64,000 nt of DNA from Lachnospiraceae bacterium C1.1 (GTDB taxonomy: Bacteria > Bacillota > Clostridia > Lachnospirales > Lachnospiraceae), in contig JAUISW010000001.1 of assembly GCA_030434875.1 (NCBI GenBank), positions 2,429,501-2,493,500 on the forward strand, given 5' to 3'. A program made the translations under genes and the position numbers. Below are positions 54,164 through 62,896 of the stretch, piece by piece. The notes under the pieces are model-generated. The model saw nothing but the letters and a program-made list of their open reading frames with translations. It was not told the DNA's origin and made no database searches. Numbering within the stretch: the stretch's first letter is position 1; each line of letters opens with the position of its first letter.

Positions 54164-55414
54164 TTATATCTCTCTTATCTGACCATTTCCTCTGATCTCG
54201 TATTTATAAGATGTCAGAGCCTCTAATCCCATAGGTCCGCGGGCATGGAATTTCTGAGTGCTGATCCCGATCTCTGCTCCGAATCCAAACTCAAAGCCAT
54301 CTGTAAATCTTGTCGAAGCATTTACATATACTGCTGCCGCATCTACTTCTCTTAAGAATTTGTCAGCATTAGCCTTGTTCTCAGTAATGATCGCCTCGCT
54401 GTGGTGTGTTGTATAGCGGTTTATATGCTCTATTGCCTCATCTACGGAGTCAACTGTCTTTACGGAAATAAAAGGACCAAGGTATTCAGTCGCAAAATCT
54501 TCCTCTGTTGCATCCTCGATTTCAGCTATTGCTTCCTTAGCTCTCTCATCACCTCTTATGGTTACGCTCTTTGCAGAAAGACTATCATAAATTTTCTTTA
54601 AGACACTCTTTTCAACTGCAGAATGTATCACAAGTGACTCTACTGCATTGCAGACACCCATTCTCTGTGTCTTTGCATTCTCTATGATCTTTACAGCCAT
54701 TTCTTCATCTGCTGTCTCATCTACATAGACATGGCAATTTCCAAGTCCTGTCTCAATGACCGGAACAGTACTGTTCTCCACTACCGATCTGATAAGTCCG
54801 GCTCCTCCGCGAGGAATAAGGAGATCAACATAGTTTTTAAGCTTCATAAGCTCGTTTGCTGTCTCATGTGTGGTATCTTCAAGAACCTGCACGGCATCTT
54901 CTGTGAGGCCTGCATTTTTAAGTGCTTCACGGATTACCTTCGCAATGGCAAGATTGGAATTTATTGCATCTGATCCACCCCTTAAGATAACCGCATTTCC
55001 TGATTTAAAGCAAAGAGCAAAGGAATCAGCTGTAACATTTGGTCTGGATTCATATATGATCGCTATAACCCCCAGGGGAACTCTTCTTTTCTCTATCTGG
55101 AGCCCGTTTGGACGTGTTATGGTCTCGATAAGCGAATCTACGGGATCCTCCAGATCAGCTACCTGATTTAAGCCCTCTGCCATGCCCTTTATTCTTTTCT
55201 CATCAAGCGAGAGCCTGTCGAGCATTGCCTTTGATACCTTGTTTCTTGCAGCCATTACATCTTTTGCATTTTCGCTTAAGATATAATCCGCTTTTTCAAC
55301 CAGTGCTGCGGCAGCTGCTCTTAATCCCTTGTTTTTGTCTTCTCCGGACATTACAGCCATCTTTACTGATGCAGCCTTTGCCTTCTTTCCGACTTGATTT
55401 AAGTATTCGTTCAT
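54164..55414 (-). CDS. proA: Glutamate-5-semialdehyde dehydrogenase
   Basis: 416 residues. [44 protein letters not shown] and the catalytic Cys in [12 protein letters not shown]. It reduces gamma-glutamyl phosphate to the semialdehyde in proline synthesis. No proB is seen in the window. TTCGGAGGTAG lies just upstream. Confidence 0.97.
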   Translation of the reverse strand: MNEYLNQVGKKAKAASVKMAVMSGEDKNKGLRAAAAALVEKADYILSENAKDVMAARNKVSKAMLDRLSLDEKRIKGMAEGLNQVADLEDPVDSLIETITRPNGLQIEKRRVPLGVIAIIYESRPNVTADSFALCFKSGNAVILRGGSDAINSNLAIAKVIREALKNAGLTEDAVQVLEDTTHETANELMKLKNYVDLLIPRGGAGLIRSVVENSTVPVIETGLGNCHVYVDETADEEMAVKIIENAKTQRMGVCNAVESLVIHSAVEKSVLKKIYDSLSAKSVTIRGDERAKEAIAEIEDATEEDFATEYLGPFISVKTVDSVDEAIEHINRYTTHHSEAIITENKANADKFLREVDAAAVYVNASTRFTDGFEFGFGAEIGISTQKFHARGPMGLEALTSYKYEIRGNGQIREI

Positions 55415-55457
55415 CTTCTACCTCCGAAGGTCCGTGTTATATGATTTCCATATTTGC

Positions 55458-55508
55458 AAAAACACTTTTCGGCACAAGATATAATATCTGCATCAAAAAG
55501 TGTTTCTT
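55458..55508 (-). terminator. Terminator of rnpB
   Basis: On the minus strand AAACACTTTT (55496-55505) pairs with AAAAGTGTTT (55460-55469), then TTG. It follows the rnpB 3' end by 22 bp. Confidence 0.6.
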
Positions 55509-55529
55509 AAGTCAATAATTTCATTTTTA

Positions 55530-55881
55530 CAGGCAGGCTTATAAGCCGGGTTATGTATTAGGTGATAATCTATCTAGGACTACCGTTGCCGGCAGCCTCG
55601 AGCGATCTACCTGAAAGCAGATCGGGCTAATCTGTAGCTTTCTGTTTGATCTTGCTTCGGATGGGGCTTGCAATGCGGTTCATGTTACCATAAACCCGGT
55701 GGTCTCTTACACCGCCATTTCGCCATTACCTGTGAGGTTGCCCTCCATCGGCTGTATATTTTCTGTTGCGCTTTCCCGCGGGTTACCCCGGCCGGCCGTT
55801 AGCCGGCATCCTGCCCTGCGAAGCCCGGACTTTCCTCCCGTAAGACCATAAAGTCTTACCGGCTATCACCAGACCTGCCTG
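55530..55881 (-). ncRNA. rnpB: RNase P RNA (class A-type)
   Basis: The minus strand has the conserved GAGGAAAGTCCGGGC, CGCAGGGCAGGATGCC, GTAATGGCGAAATGGCGG, and the 3' CCCGGCTTATAAGCC. The ends CAGGCAGG and CCTGCCTG pair as P1. It removes the 5' leaders of tRNAs. Confidence 0.93.
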
Positions 55882-55927
55882 TTTTTCTATGATAAATTCA
55901 GTTTAGCGATTTGTCAACCGTATTTAT

Positions 55928-57595
55928 TTAACCTACATCAAAGCATGAACCGCCGACAAACTCACGAATAAGTGAATTTCTCGGAAGCATTTCCGTGCTC
56001 ACTCCAAGGAAATACTGCAGGAATTTAAGAAGCCTTACAGCCTCCTGATATCCAACTTCTCCCGGATGAATATTGAAAAGAAGCGGCTCTGCGTATTGTT
56101 TAAGCACCGAAAGCTCATAAATAAGGGCTGAATTGAACATTGCATCTGCGTTTTCCTGATGAGGGAAGATATTCCTCTCTTCTCCATTCCGCACATCCTC
56201 CCACATTCCGAGGGTTCGCGATGCCGAAGCTCCTCTTGTACGGTAATCCCTTACAAGCCTGCGGATAAGTCTTCCGTCTGTGGTAGGTATACGGTTATGT
56301 TCATCGATATTAAGCGTCGTAAGAGAGCTTATATATATCTTATACCTGTCTTCCTCAGAAAATACATTTGTAAACGCATCATTCAGACCATGTATTCCTT
56401 CTATTACAAGTACATCATTCTTTCCCATTGTGAGGAAATTCCCATTATATTCTCTTTCACCTGTGATGAAATTATAACGGGGCAGATCTACTTTTTCTCC
56501 CTTGAGGAAGGAGTTCATGTTTTCCTTAAAGCAGTCAACATCCAGTGCCCTCAGGCTCTCATAATCCGGCTTTCCGCTTTCAAGCAAAGGCGTATCAACC
56601 CTGTTTACAAAATAGTTGTCGAGGCTTATGGGATGAGGCTTTAAGCCCTGTGCCATCAGCTGTATCGAAAGACGGTTTGCAAAACTTGTCTTTCCGGAGG
56701 AAGAGGGTCCTGCTATCATTACGAAGCGTCTTTTTCCCTTGGCGATCTCTTCTGCAATATCAGCGATCCTGTGTTCCTGAAGTGCTTCCTGAACAAGCAC
56801 GAGATCATTGAATTTTCCGTCTGAAATAACGGCATTTAAGTCTCCGACCGTCTCTACGCCCAGCATTGCTGCCCAGCGGGTCGCATCCATCATTGTGTTG
56901 AAAAGATGCGGTGTATCGTGAAATTCCGGCTTCTCCGAAGGCGCTTTTCTTCTCGCCATTTCAAGTACGAGACCTTCATTATATTTAAAAAGATCAAATA
57001 CCTTGATATAACCTGTGCTCGGAAGCATGTAGCCATAATAATAATCCATGAAATCATTTATATGGTACATATTTACGAAGGAACCCATGCGATAACGGAA
57101 AAGCTGTTCTTTATCCTTCATTCCGTAGGCATGGCAGCGCTCCTGTATCTCAGCCAGCGGGTAGCTTTTCTTCATTATAGGCACATTTGCATCTATAAGC
57201 TCCTGCATCCGTTTTTTGACTTTTTCTACAATTTCATCGGTAAGATCAAAATCACCCTTTACCGTACAGAAATATCCGGAACCAAATGAAAATTCCACCT
57301 TAAAGCGTTCTATCTTATCTCTTCCTACTACATCGTAAAAAGATTTGATGAGAAGGAGACAGCAGCTTCTTTTATAAGCCTTGTGTCCCGAAGAGTCCGC
57401 CAGTGTCTCAAATTCAAGCTCTATATCCTCATGTATGCCATGATGAAGTTCCTTAAGCTTTCCGTTGATAACTGCAAGCACTATAGGATATTCATAATTT
57501 TCCTGAAAATCCTTCGCCAGGTCAGCATATCTGGTTCCCTTGGCATAACTATAACTTTTTCCCCTCCATGTTACAGTACACATTTCATCTGCCAT
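55928..57595 (-). CDS. Nucleoside (uridine kinase-like) kinase with N-terminal TGS domain
   Basis: 555 residues. First about 65 residues resemble a TGS domain (VTWRGKSYSYAKGTRYADL), then a ThrRS-like SAD-type region (about 150-235, HDTPHLFNTM later), and a P-loop kinase domain beginning MIAGPSSSGKTSFANRL near residue 293, with VLVIEGIHGLND. This combined protein is widespread in Firmicutes and Thermotoga-type bacteria; the likely reaction is phosphorylation of a nucleoside. It is the last gene of the run with trmK and rpoD. Confidence 0.88.
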   Translation of the reverse strand: MADEMCTVTWRGKSYSYAKGTRYADLAKDFQENYEYPIVLAVINGKLKELHHGIHEDIELEFETLADSSGHKAYKRSCCLLLIKSFYDVVGRDKIERFKVEFSFGSGYFCTVKGDFDLTDEIVEKVKKRMQELIDANVPIMKKSYPLAEIQERCHAYGMKDKEQLFRYRMGSFVNMYHINDFMDYYYGYMLPSTGYIKVFDLFKYNEGLVLEMARRKAPSEKPEFHDTPHLFNTMMDATRWAAMLGVETVGDLNAVISDGKFNDLVLVQEALQEHRIADIAEEIAKGKRRFVMIAGPSSSGKTSFANRLSIQLMAQGLKPHPISLDNYFVNRVDTPLLESGKPDYESLRALDVDCFKENMNSFLKGEKVDLPRYNFITGEREYNGNFLTMGKNDVLVIEGIHGLNDAFTNVFSEEDRYKIYISSLTTLNIDEHNRIPTTDGRLIRRLVRDYRTRGASASRTLGMWEDVRNGEERNIFPHQENADAMFNSALIYELSVLKQYAEPLLFNIHPGEVGYQEAVRLLKFLQYFLGVSTEMLPRNSLIREFVGGSCFDVG

Positions 57596-57640
57596 AAATA
57601 CCCCCGTTCCTGCTTAAGCAAAAATATTCAAAGCCCGGTA

Positions 57641-58327
57641 TCAATCTTCTTTAAGAAGCTCCTCTGCAAGTCTTTTTTCTTTTTCAAGCTCTTTTCTTCT
57701 TGCCTCCGGCAATGATCTTATCCCGAGCAGTTTGTTCAGATTGGAAATATCATTTAAAAGATTCTCCCGAAGCACAGGATCTCTGCGCTCCGGAAGAATT
57801 TTACCGTATCTGTAATATATTTCATTTTCATAGCTGTAGCTTTTTCCCGTAAGCTCTGCCTTTATGATGGGATAATACTTCCCATCTTCTTCGATCAGCG
57901 CTTCATCTTTGATCTCAAAGCCTTTATCCGCAAGATAATGTCTGAAATGCTCATATTCTGACTGCGGTGCCAGGATAAAGGTTTTTAATCCATCCATAAC
58001 GTTCCTCGGACCTTCGTCAAGTATCCTCGCCATAAGGATTCCTCCCATCCCTGCAATTATCACCGTATCAGCTTTCCCTGCAGGAAGCTTTTCTAAGCCA
58101 TTTGACAGATAAAAGTTTATCTTTCCGGAAATTCCGGCTCTTTCGGCATTGCTTTTGGCCTTTGAAAGCGGATCTGAATTTACATCAAGAGCACAGGCTT
58201 CTGACGCTATATTTCTCTCTATCAGCTCTATCGGTACAAAGCCATGGTCACAGCCTACATCAGCTATTTTTGCTCCTTTATCTACAAAGGAGATGATTCT
58301 TTCAAGTCTTTTTGATAATTTAGCCAT
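57641..58327 (-). CDS. trmK: tRNA (adenine(22)-N1)-methyltransferase
   Basis: 228 residues. SAM motif AKIADVGCDHGFVPIELI, NPPF-equivalent TVIIAGMGGILMARIL and a helical C-terminus rich in Lys/Glu. TrmK methylates A22 of tRNA. Its place right after rpoD is standard for Firmicutes. It begins 7 bp after rpoD. Confidence 0.93.
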   Translation of the reverse strand: MAKLSKRLERIISFVDKGAKIADVGCDHGFVPIELIERNIASEACALDVNSDPLSKAKSNAERAGISGKINFYLSNGLEKLPAGKADTVIIAGMGGILMARILDEGPRNVMDGLKTFILAPQSEYEHFRHYLADKGFEIKDEALIEEDGKYYPIIKAELTGKSYSYENEIYYRYGKILPERRDPVLRENLLNDISNLNKLLGIRSLPEARRKELEKEKRLAEELLKED

Positions 58328-58334
58328 TTATAAC

Positions 58335-59468
58335 TTAGTCCAGATAATCCTTAAGTTTTCTTGATCTGCTTGGGTGACGAAGCTTTCTTAATGCCTTTGC
58401 CTCGATCTGTCTGATACGCTCACGGGTAACGTTGAACTCCTTACCTACTTCCTCAAGCGTACGTGCCCTTCCGTCATCGAGACCGAAACGAAGTCTTAAT
58501 ACCTTCTGCTCACGGTCTGTAAGCGTCTCAAGCACCTCCTGAAGCTGCTCTCGCAAAAGTGTAAATGCTGCAGCCTCTGCAGGAACCGGAACCTGATCAT
58601 CCTGTATGAAATCTCCAAGGTGTGAATCTTCCTCTTCACCGATAGGAGTCTCCAGAGATACAGGCTCCTGTGAAATTTTGAGGATCTCACGGACTCTGTC
58701 TACAGGCATGTTCATTTCCTTTGCGATCTCTTCCGGGGTTGGTTCACGGCCAAGCTCCTGAAGCAGCTGTCTGGAAACTCTTATAAGTTTATTGATAGTT
58801 TCAACCATATGTACAGGAATACGGATAGTACGCGCCTGATCTGCGATCGCACGTGTTATAGCCTGTCTGATCCACCATGTAGCATAGGTTGAGAACTTAT
58901 ATCCCTTACGATAATCAAACTTTTCAACAGCCTTGATGAGACCAAGGTTTCCTTCCTGAATAAGGTCAAGGAAGAGCATTCCACGGCCTACGTATCTCTT
59001 CGCTATGCTGACAACAAGACGAAGGTTTGCCTCTGCAAGCTTTTTCTTTGCTTCCTCATCTCCATCTTCCATCCTCTGTGCGAGATCAATTTCTTCCTCA
59101 GCAGAAAGAAGCGGTACCTTACCGATTTCCTTAAGATACATACGAACAGGATCTTCTATTGAAACGCTGTCCGGGATTGAGATGTCTAAATTCTCTACAT
59201 CTCCTTCATCATCTTCCTCGAGATCGAGTTCATCATCTGTCGGTTCATCATCGACGCCCTTGCTGTTGATCCTGAGGATATCAACACCGTTCTGCTCGAG
59301 TACTTCAAAGATTTTTTCAAACTGATCCTCTCCAAGTTCCATTCCTGCGAAGAAATCATTTACTTCGCTGTCCTCAAGCACGCCCTTCTTTTTCTTTCCA
59401 AGTGCAATAAGTTCCTTAAGTTTTGCAAGAAATTGCTGCTTTGCAGCATCATCCATTGCTTCAGCCAT
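58335..59468 (-). CDS. rpoD: Primary sigma factor (sigma-A/RpoD)
   Basis: 377 residues. Region 1.1 acidic N-terminus ([10 protein letters not shown]), 1.2 [16 protein letters not shown], 2 [17 protein letters not shown] and [13 protein letters not shown], 3 [16 protein letters not shown], 4.2 [19 protein letters not shown]. This is the housekeeping sigma factor. It follows dnaG in the standard dnaG-rpoD order. Confidence 0.97.
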   Translation of the reverse strand: MAEAMDDAAKQQFLAKLKELIALGKKKKGVLEDSEVNDFFAGMELGEDQFEKIFEVLEQNGVDILRINSKGVDDEPTDDELDLEEDDEGDVENLDISIPDSVSIEDPVRMYLKEIGKVPLLSAEEEIDLAQRMEDGDEEAKKKLAEANLRLVVSIAKRYVGRGMLFLDLIQEGNLGLIKAVEKFDYRKGYKFSTYATWWIRQAITRAIADQARTIRIPVHMVETINKLIRVSRQLLQELGREPTPEEIAKEMNMPVDRVREILKISQEPVSLETPIGEEEDSHLGDFIQDDQVPVPAEAAAFTLLREQLQEVLETLTDREQKVLRLRFGLDDGRARTLEEVGKEFNVTRERIRQIEAKALRKLRHPSRSRKLKDYLD

Positions 59469-59500
59469 TTTATTATCTCCTCCGTCTGCAAATATTTAAC

Positions 59501-61267
59501 CTATAAATTTATCTGTATTCTTGCGAGTTTCTCCATAGCCTGTTTTTCCCGTATTATACGGTCCACGGAATTTTCCGCATGGGCTGCGATCCTTGCAAGA
59601 CTTGCTTTTTTTATTCTTATGACAAGTTCTGTCAACGCCCTTGATTTTTCCTGTTTAGAAAGATTCTCCGGCACTACATTGCTGAAGATATCAGCTATCG
59701 CATTCTGCTCTCCTGCCTCATCAAAGCGGCTTATTATGGCTGCAGGAACGATATTTCCGGCTTCAGCCTGTTCAAAAAGCATTTCCGCCGCCTTTTTTGT
59801 AATTCCTTCTGAAAAGTCGTTTACATTTATGATCTCTTTTATGGCATCATAAACGCCCTCTTCCTCTGCGATAAGATTCAGCAAATGCTTCTCTGCCTTT
59901 ATGGCTCCATCCTCTTTCTTTTCATCAGTTCGTAATGTCCTGTTTATACGGATATTCTCTCCGACTGCCGTCGATGAAGGCCTGTTGAGAAGCGCCAGGG
60001 CAACTGCTCTTTTCAAAGCATCTGCCTTGATCATATATTTGTTTGCGACCGCATCTGTATAATTTTCTCTTTCAAGCTCACTGTCTATCTCGGCAAGCCT
60101 TTGTGCGACCGCTTCTTCAAATCTCGTTCTTCCATCGGGATCATTCATGTCAAATGCTTTTTCCTTAACCGAAATCTCAAAGAAAAAGCTGTTTTCTGCC
60201 GAATCTATTCTTTTCTGAAATTCCTCGGCTCCAAGATTTTTTATGAATTCATCAGGATCCTTATAGGGCTCCATATGAATTATCCTCGAACTTATCCCTG
60301 CTGACTTAAGGATCGGTATTGCTCTGAGTGCTGCCTTTATTCCGGCTTCATCCGAATCGTAGGTAAGTCTTATATCATTTGTGTATCTCTTAAGTATCCT
60401 TGCATGTTCCGGCGTAAAGGCCGTTCCCAGCGAAGCAACTGCTTCCGTGAATCCTGCCTGGTGAAGGCTTATAACATCCATGTAACCTTCGCAGGCTATC
60501 ATATAACCTTTTCTTGTGCGCCTTGCAGCATTCAGCCCATAAAGGTTCTTTCCCTTTTCAAAAATGGCTGTTTCAGGCGAGTTCAGGTATTTAGGTTTTC
60601 CATCACCCATAACCCTGCCGCCAAAGCCTATAACACGGTTCTGAACGTCCATTATAGGAAACATGACACGATTCCAGAATTTATCGGACATTCCACGCTT
60701 TTCATCAAAGTTTACAAGTCCTGATTTCATCAGTTCCTTTTCTGTGTACCCCTTTGATTTAAGATAGGCTATCACATGACCGCTTTTACCTGAAAATCCA
60801 AGGCCAAAGCTCTGCATGGTTTCTCTTGAAAGCTTTCTTTCAATAAAATACTTCATGCCGACTTCGCCTTCATGGCTCCTCAAGGTCTTGTAATAAAAGC
60901 CTGCGGCTTCTTTCTGTATTTCAAAAAGTCTCTGTCTTTCGTGATTTTTTCTCTTTGCTTCCTCTGAATATTCTGCCTCCGGAAGTTTAACTCCCGCCTT
61001 ATCTGCAAGGATCTTTACTGCCTCCGGAAAACTGCAGTTTTCATAATTCATTATGAAAGTTATGACATTTCCGCTTACTCCGCATCCAAAGCAGTGATAT
61101 ATCTGCTTTCCCGGTGTTACCGAAAACGAAGGTGACTTCTCAGAATGAAAAGGACATATTCCAAAGAAATATCCTCCTTTTTTCTTTAACTGTACATAAC
61201 TCCCGATAACGTCAACTATATCATTTTTTGATCTGATTTCTTCTATAATCTCATCAGGATAATACAT
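59501..61267 (-). CDS. dnaG: DNA primase
   Basis: 588 residues. Zinc-binding CPFHSEKSPSF and CFGCGVSGN; Toprim core with GRVMGDGKPKYLNSPET, EGYMDVISLHQAG and LTYDSDEAG; C-terminal helicase-binding region. It makes RNA primers for replication. It is 4 bp from dgt and 32 bp from rpoD. Confidence 0.97.
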   Translation of the reverse strand: MYYPDEIIEEIRSKNDIVDVIGSYVQLKKKGGYFFGICPFHSEKSPSFSVTPGKQIYHCFGCGVSGNVITFIMNYENCSFPEAVKILADKAGVKLPEAEYSEEAKRKNHERQRLFEIQKEAAGFYYKTLRSHEGEVGMKYFIERKLSRETMQSFGLGFSGKSGHVIAYLKSKGYTEKELMKSGLVNFDEKRGMSDKFWNRVMFPIMDVQNRVIGFGGRVMGDGKPKYLNSPETAIFEKGKNLYGLNAARRTRKGYMIACEGYMDVISLHQAGFTEAVASLGTAFTPEHARILKRYTNDIRLTYDSDEAGIKAALRAIPILKSAGISSRIIHMEPYKDPDEFIKNLGAEEFQKRIDSAENSFFFEISVKEKAFDMNDPDGRTRFEEAVAQRLAEIDSELERENYTDAVANKYMIKADALKRAVALALLNRPSSTAVGENIRINRTLRTDEKKEDGAIKAEKHLLNLIAEEEGVYDAIKEIINVNDFSEGITKKAAEMLFEQAEAGNIVPAAIISRFDEAGEQNAIADIFSNVVPENLSKQEKSRALTELVIRIKKASLARIAAHAENSVDRIIREKQAMEKLARIQINL

Positions 61268-61271
61268 CTGC

Positions 61272-62279
61272 TTACACCACCATCCACGGGATAGGAATAA
61301 AAAGATCGTGATAGGTGCTTATAGCATACCTGTCCGTCATTGATGAAATGTAATCGGCAATGACGACTTCCTTTTTTTCTTTCCTCTCGATCAGCATTTT
61401 ATATTCATCAGGTATTATGTCAAAGTGTGTAAGAAAGTGATAATAAAGCGTCTCTACAAGATATTCCGCCTTTCCCTCCTGACTTTTTGCGGTCTTATTG
61501 GTATAGACGAATTTGAACATCCATTTTCGGAGCGCTTTCATCGCCTCATTAACTTCTTTCGACATTTTTATATCGTTAATTCCTCTGCTTGTATAGATAA
61601 CATCACGGATCATCGTCTCCAGACGCTGTCCTGTGGTCTCACCCAGCACATTCATAATACTTTTCGGTACTTTATCACTTTTCAAAATACCGGCTCTCAG
61701 TGCATCATCCATATCGTGATGGATGTATGCGATCTTATCGGAAAGCTGCACTACTTTCCCCTCAAGTGTAGAAGGGTTACCTGTAGTACGGTGATTTCGT
61801 ATTCCATCTATCACCTCTGCCGTCAGATTGAGACCTTTACCGTTGTTTTCTAAAACCTCGACTACCCTGACTGACTGCTCTGCATGCATAAACCCCTCAC
61901 TGCAGGCTCTGTTCAAAGCCCTCTCTCCGGCATGCCCAAATGGAGTATGTCCGAGATCGTGCCCCAAAGCAATGGCCTCAGTCAGGTCTTCATTTAATCT
62001 GAGCGATTTAGCTATAGTTTTCGAAATCTGTGAAACTTCGAGCGTATGTGTCAGACGTGTCCTGTAATGATCTCCCTGCGGAGTAAGAAACACCTGAGTC
62101 TTGTCCTTGAGACGCCTGAACGCTTTGCAATGAATGATCCTGTCTCTGTCCCTTGCAAATGCAGTTCTTATATCACATTCCTCTATAGGATGTTTTCGTC
62201 CCTTCGTATCAGCGGAATGGCATGCATACGGGCTCAGTATTTCTCTTTCTCTTTCCTCGATTTCTTCTCGTATGAGCGT
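61272..62279 (-). CDS. dgt: dGTP triphosphohydrolase-like HD protein, start codon unclear
   Basis: 335 residues if read from 62279. HD core: HYRTRLTHTLEVSQI (His), ALGHDLGHTPFGHAGERAL (HD pair), and a later DKIAYIHHDMDD. Upstream in-frame sequence reads IREEIEERERE, then CDIRTAFARDRDRIIHCKAF and RRLKDKTQV, matching the family N-terminus. No ATG, GTG or TTG lies between the in-frame TAG (next to AGGAGG) and the GTG at 62093. ACG at 62279, 8 bp from AGGAGG, is where the start belongs. Either a rare start, or a lost base: inserting one G would restore ATG ACG. Confidence 0.85.
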   Translation of the reverse strand, partial: TLIREEIEEREREILSPYACHSADTKGRKHPIEECDIRTAFARDRDRIIHCKAFRRLKDKTQVFLTPQGDHYRTRLTHTLEVSQISKTIAKSLRLNEDLTEAIALGHDLGHTPFGHAGERALNRACSEGFMHAEQSVRVVEVLENNGKGLNLTAEVIDGIRNHRTTGNPSTLEGKVVQLSDKIAYIHHDMDDALRAGILKSDKVPKSIMNVLGETTGQRLETMIRDVIYTSRGINDIKMSKEVNEAMKALRKWMFKFVYTNKTAKSQEGKAEYLVETLYYHFLTHFDIIPDEYKMLIERKEKKEVVIADYISSMTDRYAISTYHDLFIPIPWMVV

Positions 62280-62312
62280 ATTATTATCCTCCTACAATAA
62301 CACAGCTTGTAA

Positions 62313-62352
62313 TCTGACATAATCCGGTCGCTTGCCACAACTGTATGTCAGA
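62313..62352. repeat. Inverted repeat upstream of dgt
   Basis: TCTGACATA and TATGTCAGA, perfect 9-bp arms with a 22-base loop, in the gap 62280-62415. Possible operator or terminator stem of the small membrane protein gene; no clear T-run on the minus strand. Confidence 0.5.
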
Positions 62353-62415
62353 TCATCTTTTATTTTTTCCGATACTCTCTCATATATATATTCGGCAAAA
62401 AACTCATTTTTCCTT

Positions 62416-62799
62416 TTATTTTATTCCAAAAAATACAAAAATATTTTTCCAATAGAGTTTTATAAGCCATCCGGTGCACATTATAAAAGCTGAAATTATC
62501 GGAATAATAAATAAAGGCCAGAGCAAAAGCTTTTCTCCAAAAGCCTCTCTTGGTCCCCTGCGACCTCTCTCGTATACCGCAAGATCAGCTATGTTGGCGA
62601 TCAAAAAAACGATATATGGATGCCAGAAAAAATAACTGGAATTTTCTACAAAAATATAAAGCGAAAGTACAGATGCAATTTCAGCCAGTACGCAGATTCC
62701 CATAAAAAGGCTCCGTGCCTCCGGTCTCTTTTTGGATATCAAGCCTCCAAAAAGCGCAATCATTATACCTTCGCAAAACGGACGGGATAAAATAAACAT
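62416..62799 (-). CDS. Small membrane protein, unknown
   Basis: 127 residues from the ATG at 62799 (AAGGA upstream); a longer frame from 62841 begins inside the tsf terminator and is rejected. About four membrane helices (GIMIALFGGLI, SLFMGICVLAEIASVLSLYI, YIVFLIANIADLAVYE, LWPLFIIPIISAFIMC). No family recognised. Confidence 0.6.
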   Translation of the reverse strand: MFILSRPFCEGIMIALFGGLISKKRPEARSLFMGICVLAEIASVLSLYIFVENSSYFFWHPYIVFLIANIADLAVYERGRRGPREAFGEKLLLWPLFIIPIISAFIMCTGWLIKLYWKNIFVFFGIK

Positions 62800-62815
62800 C
62801 AACTTTTTTCCTTCG

Positions 62816-62856
62816 CAAAAAAGGCAGGGATTATAAACCATGCTATATCCCTGCCT
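62816..62856 (-). terminator. Intrinsic terminator of tsf
   Basis: On the minus strand AAAGGCAGGGAT pairs with ATCCCTGCCTTT, then TTTT. Located 40 bp after the tsf stop. Confidence 0.9.
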
Positions 62857-62896
62857 TTCTCTATATTAGCTGCAAGGGAAAACCCTCGCTTTTAAT

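Noticed and set aside
62800..62841. Upstream ATG (62841) for the small membrane protein
   Set aside because: It lies inside the tsf terminator hairpin; the ATG at 62799 has its own ribosome site.
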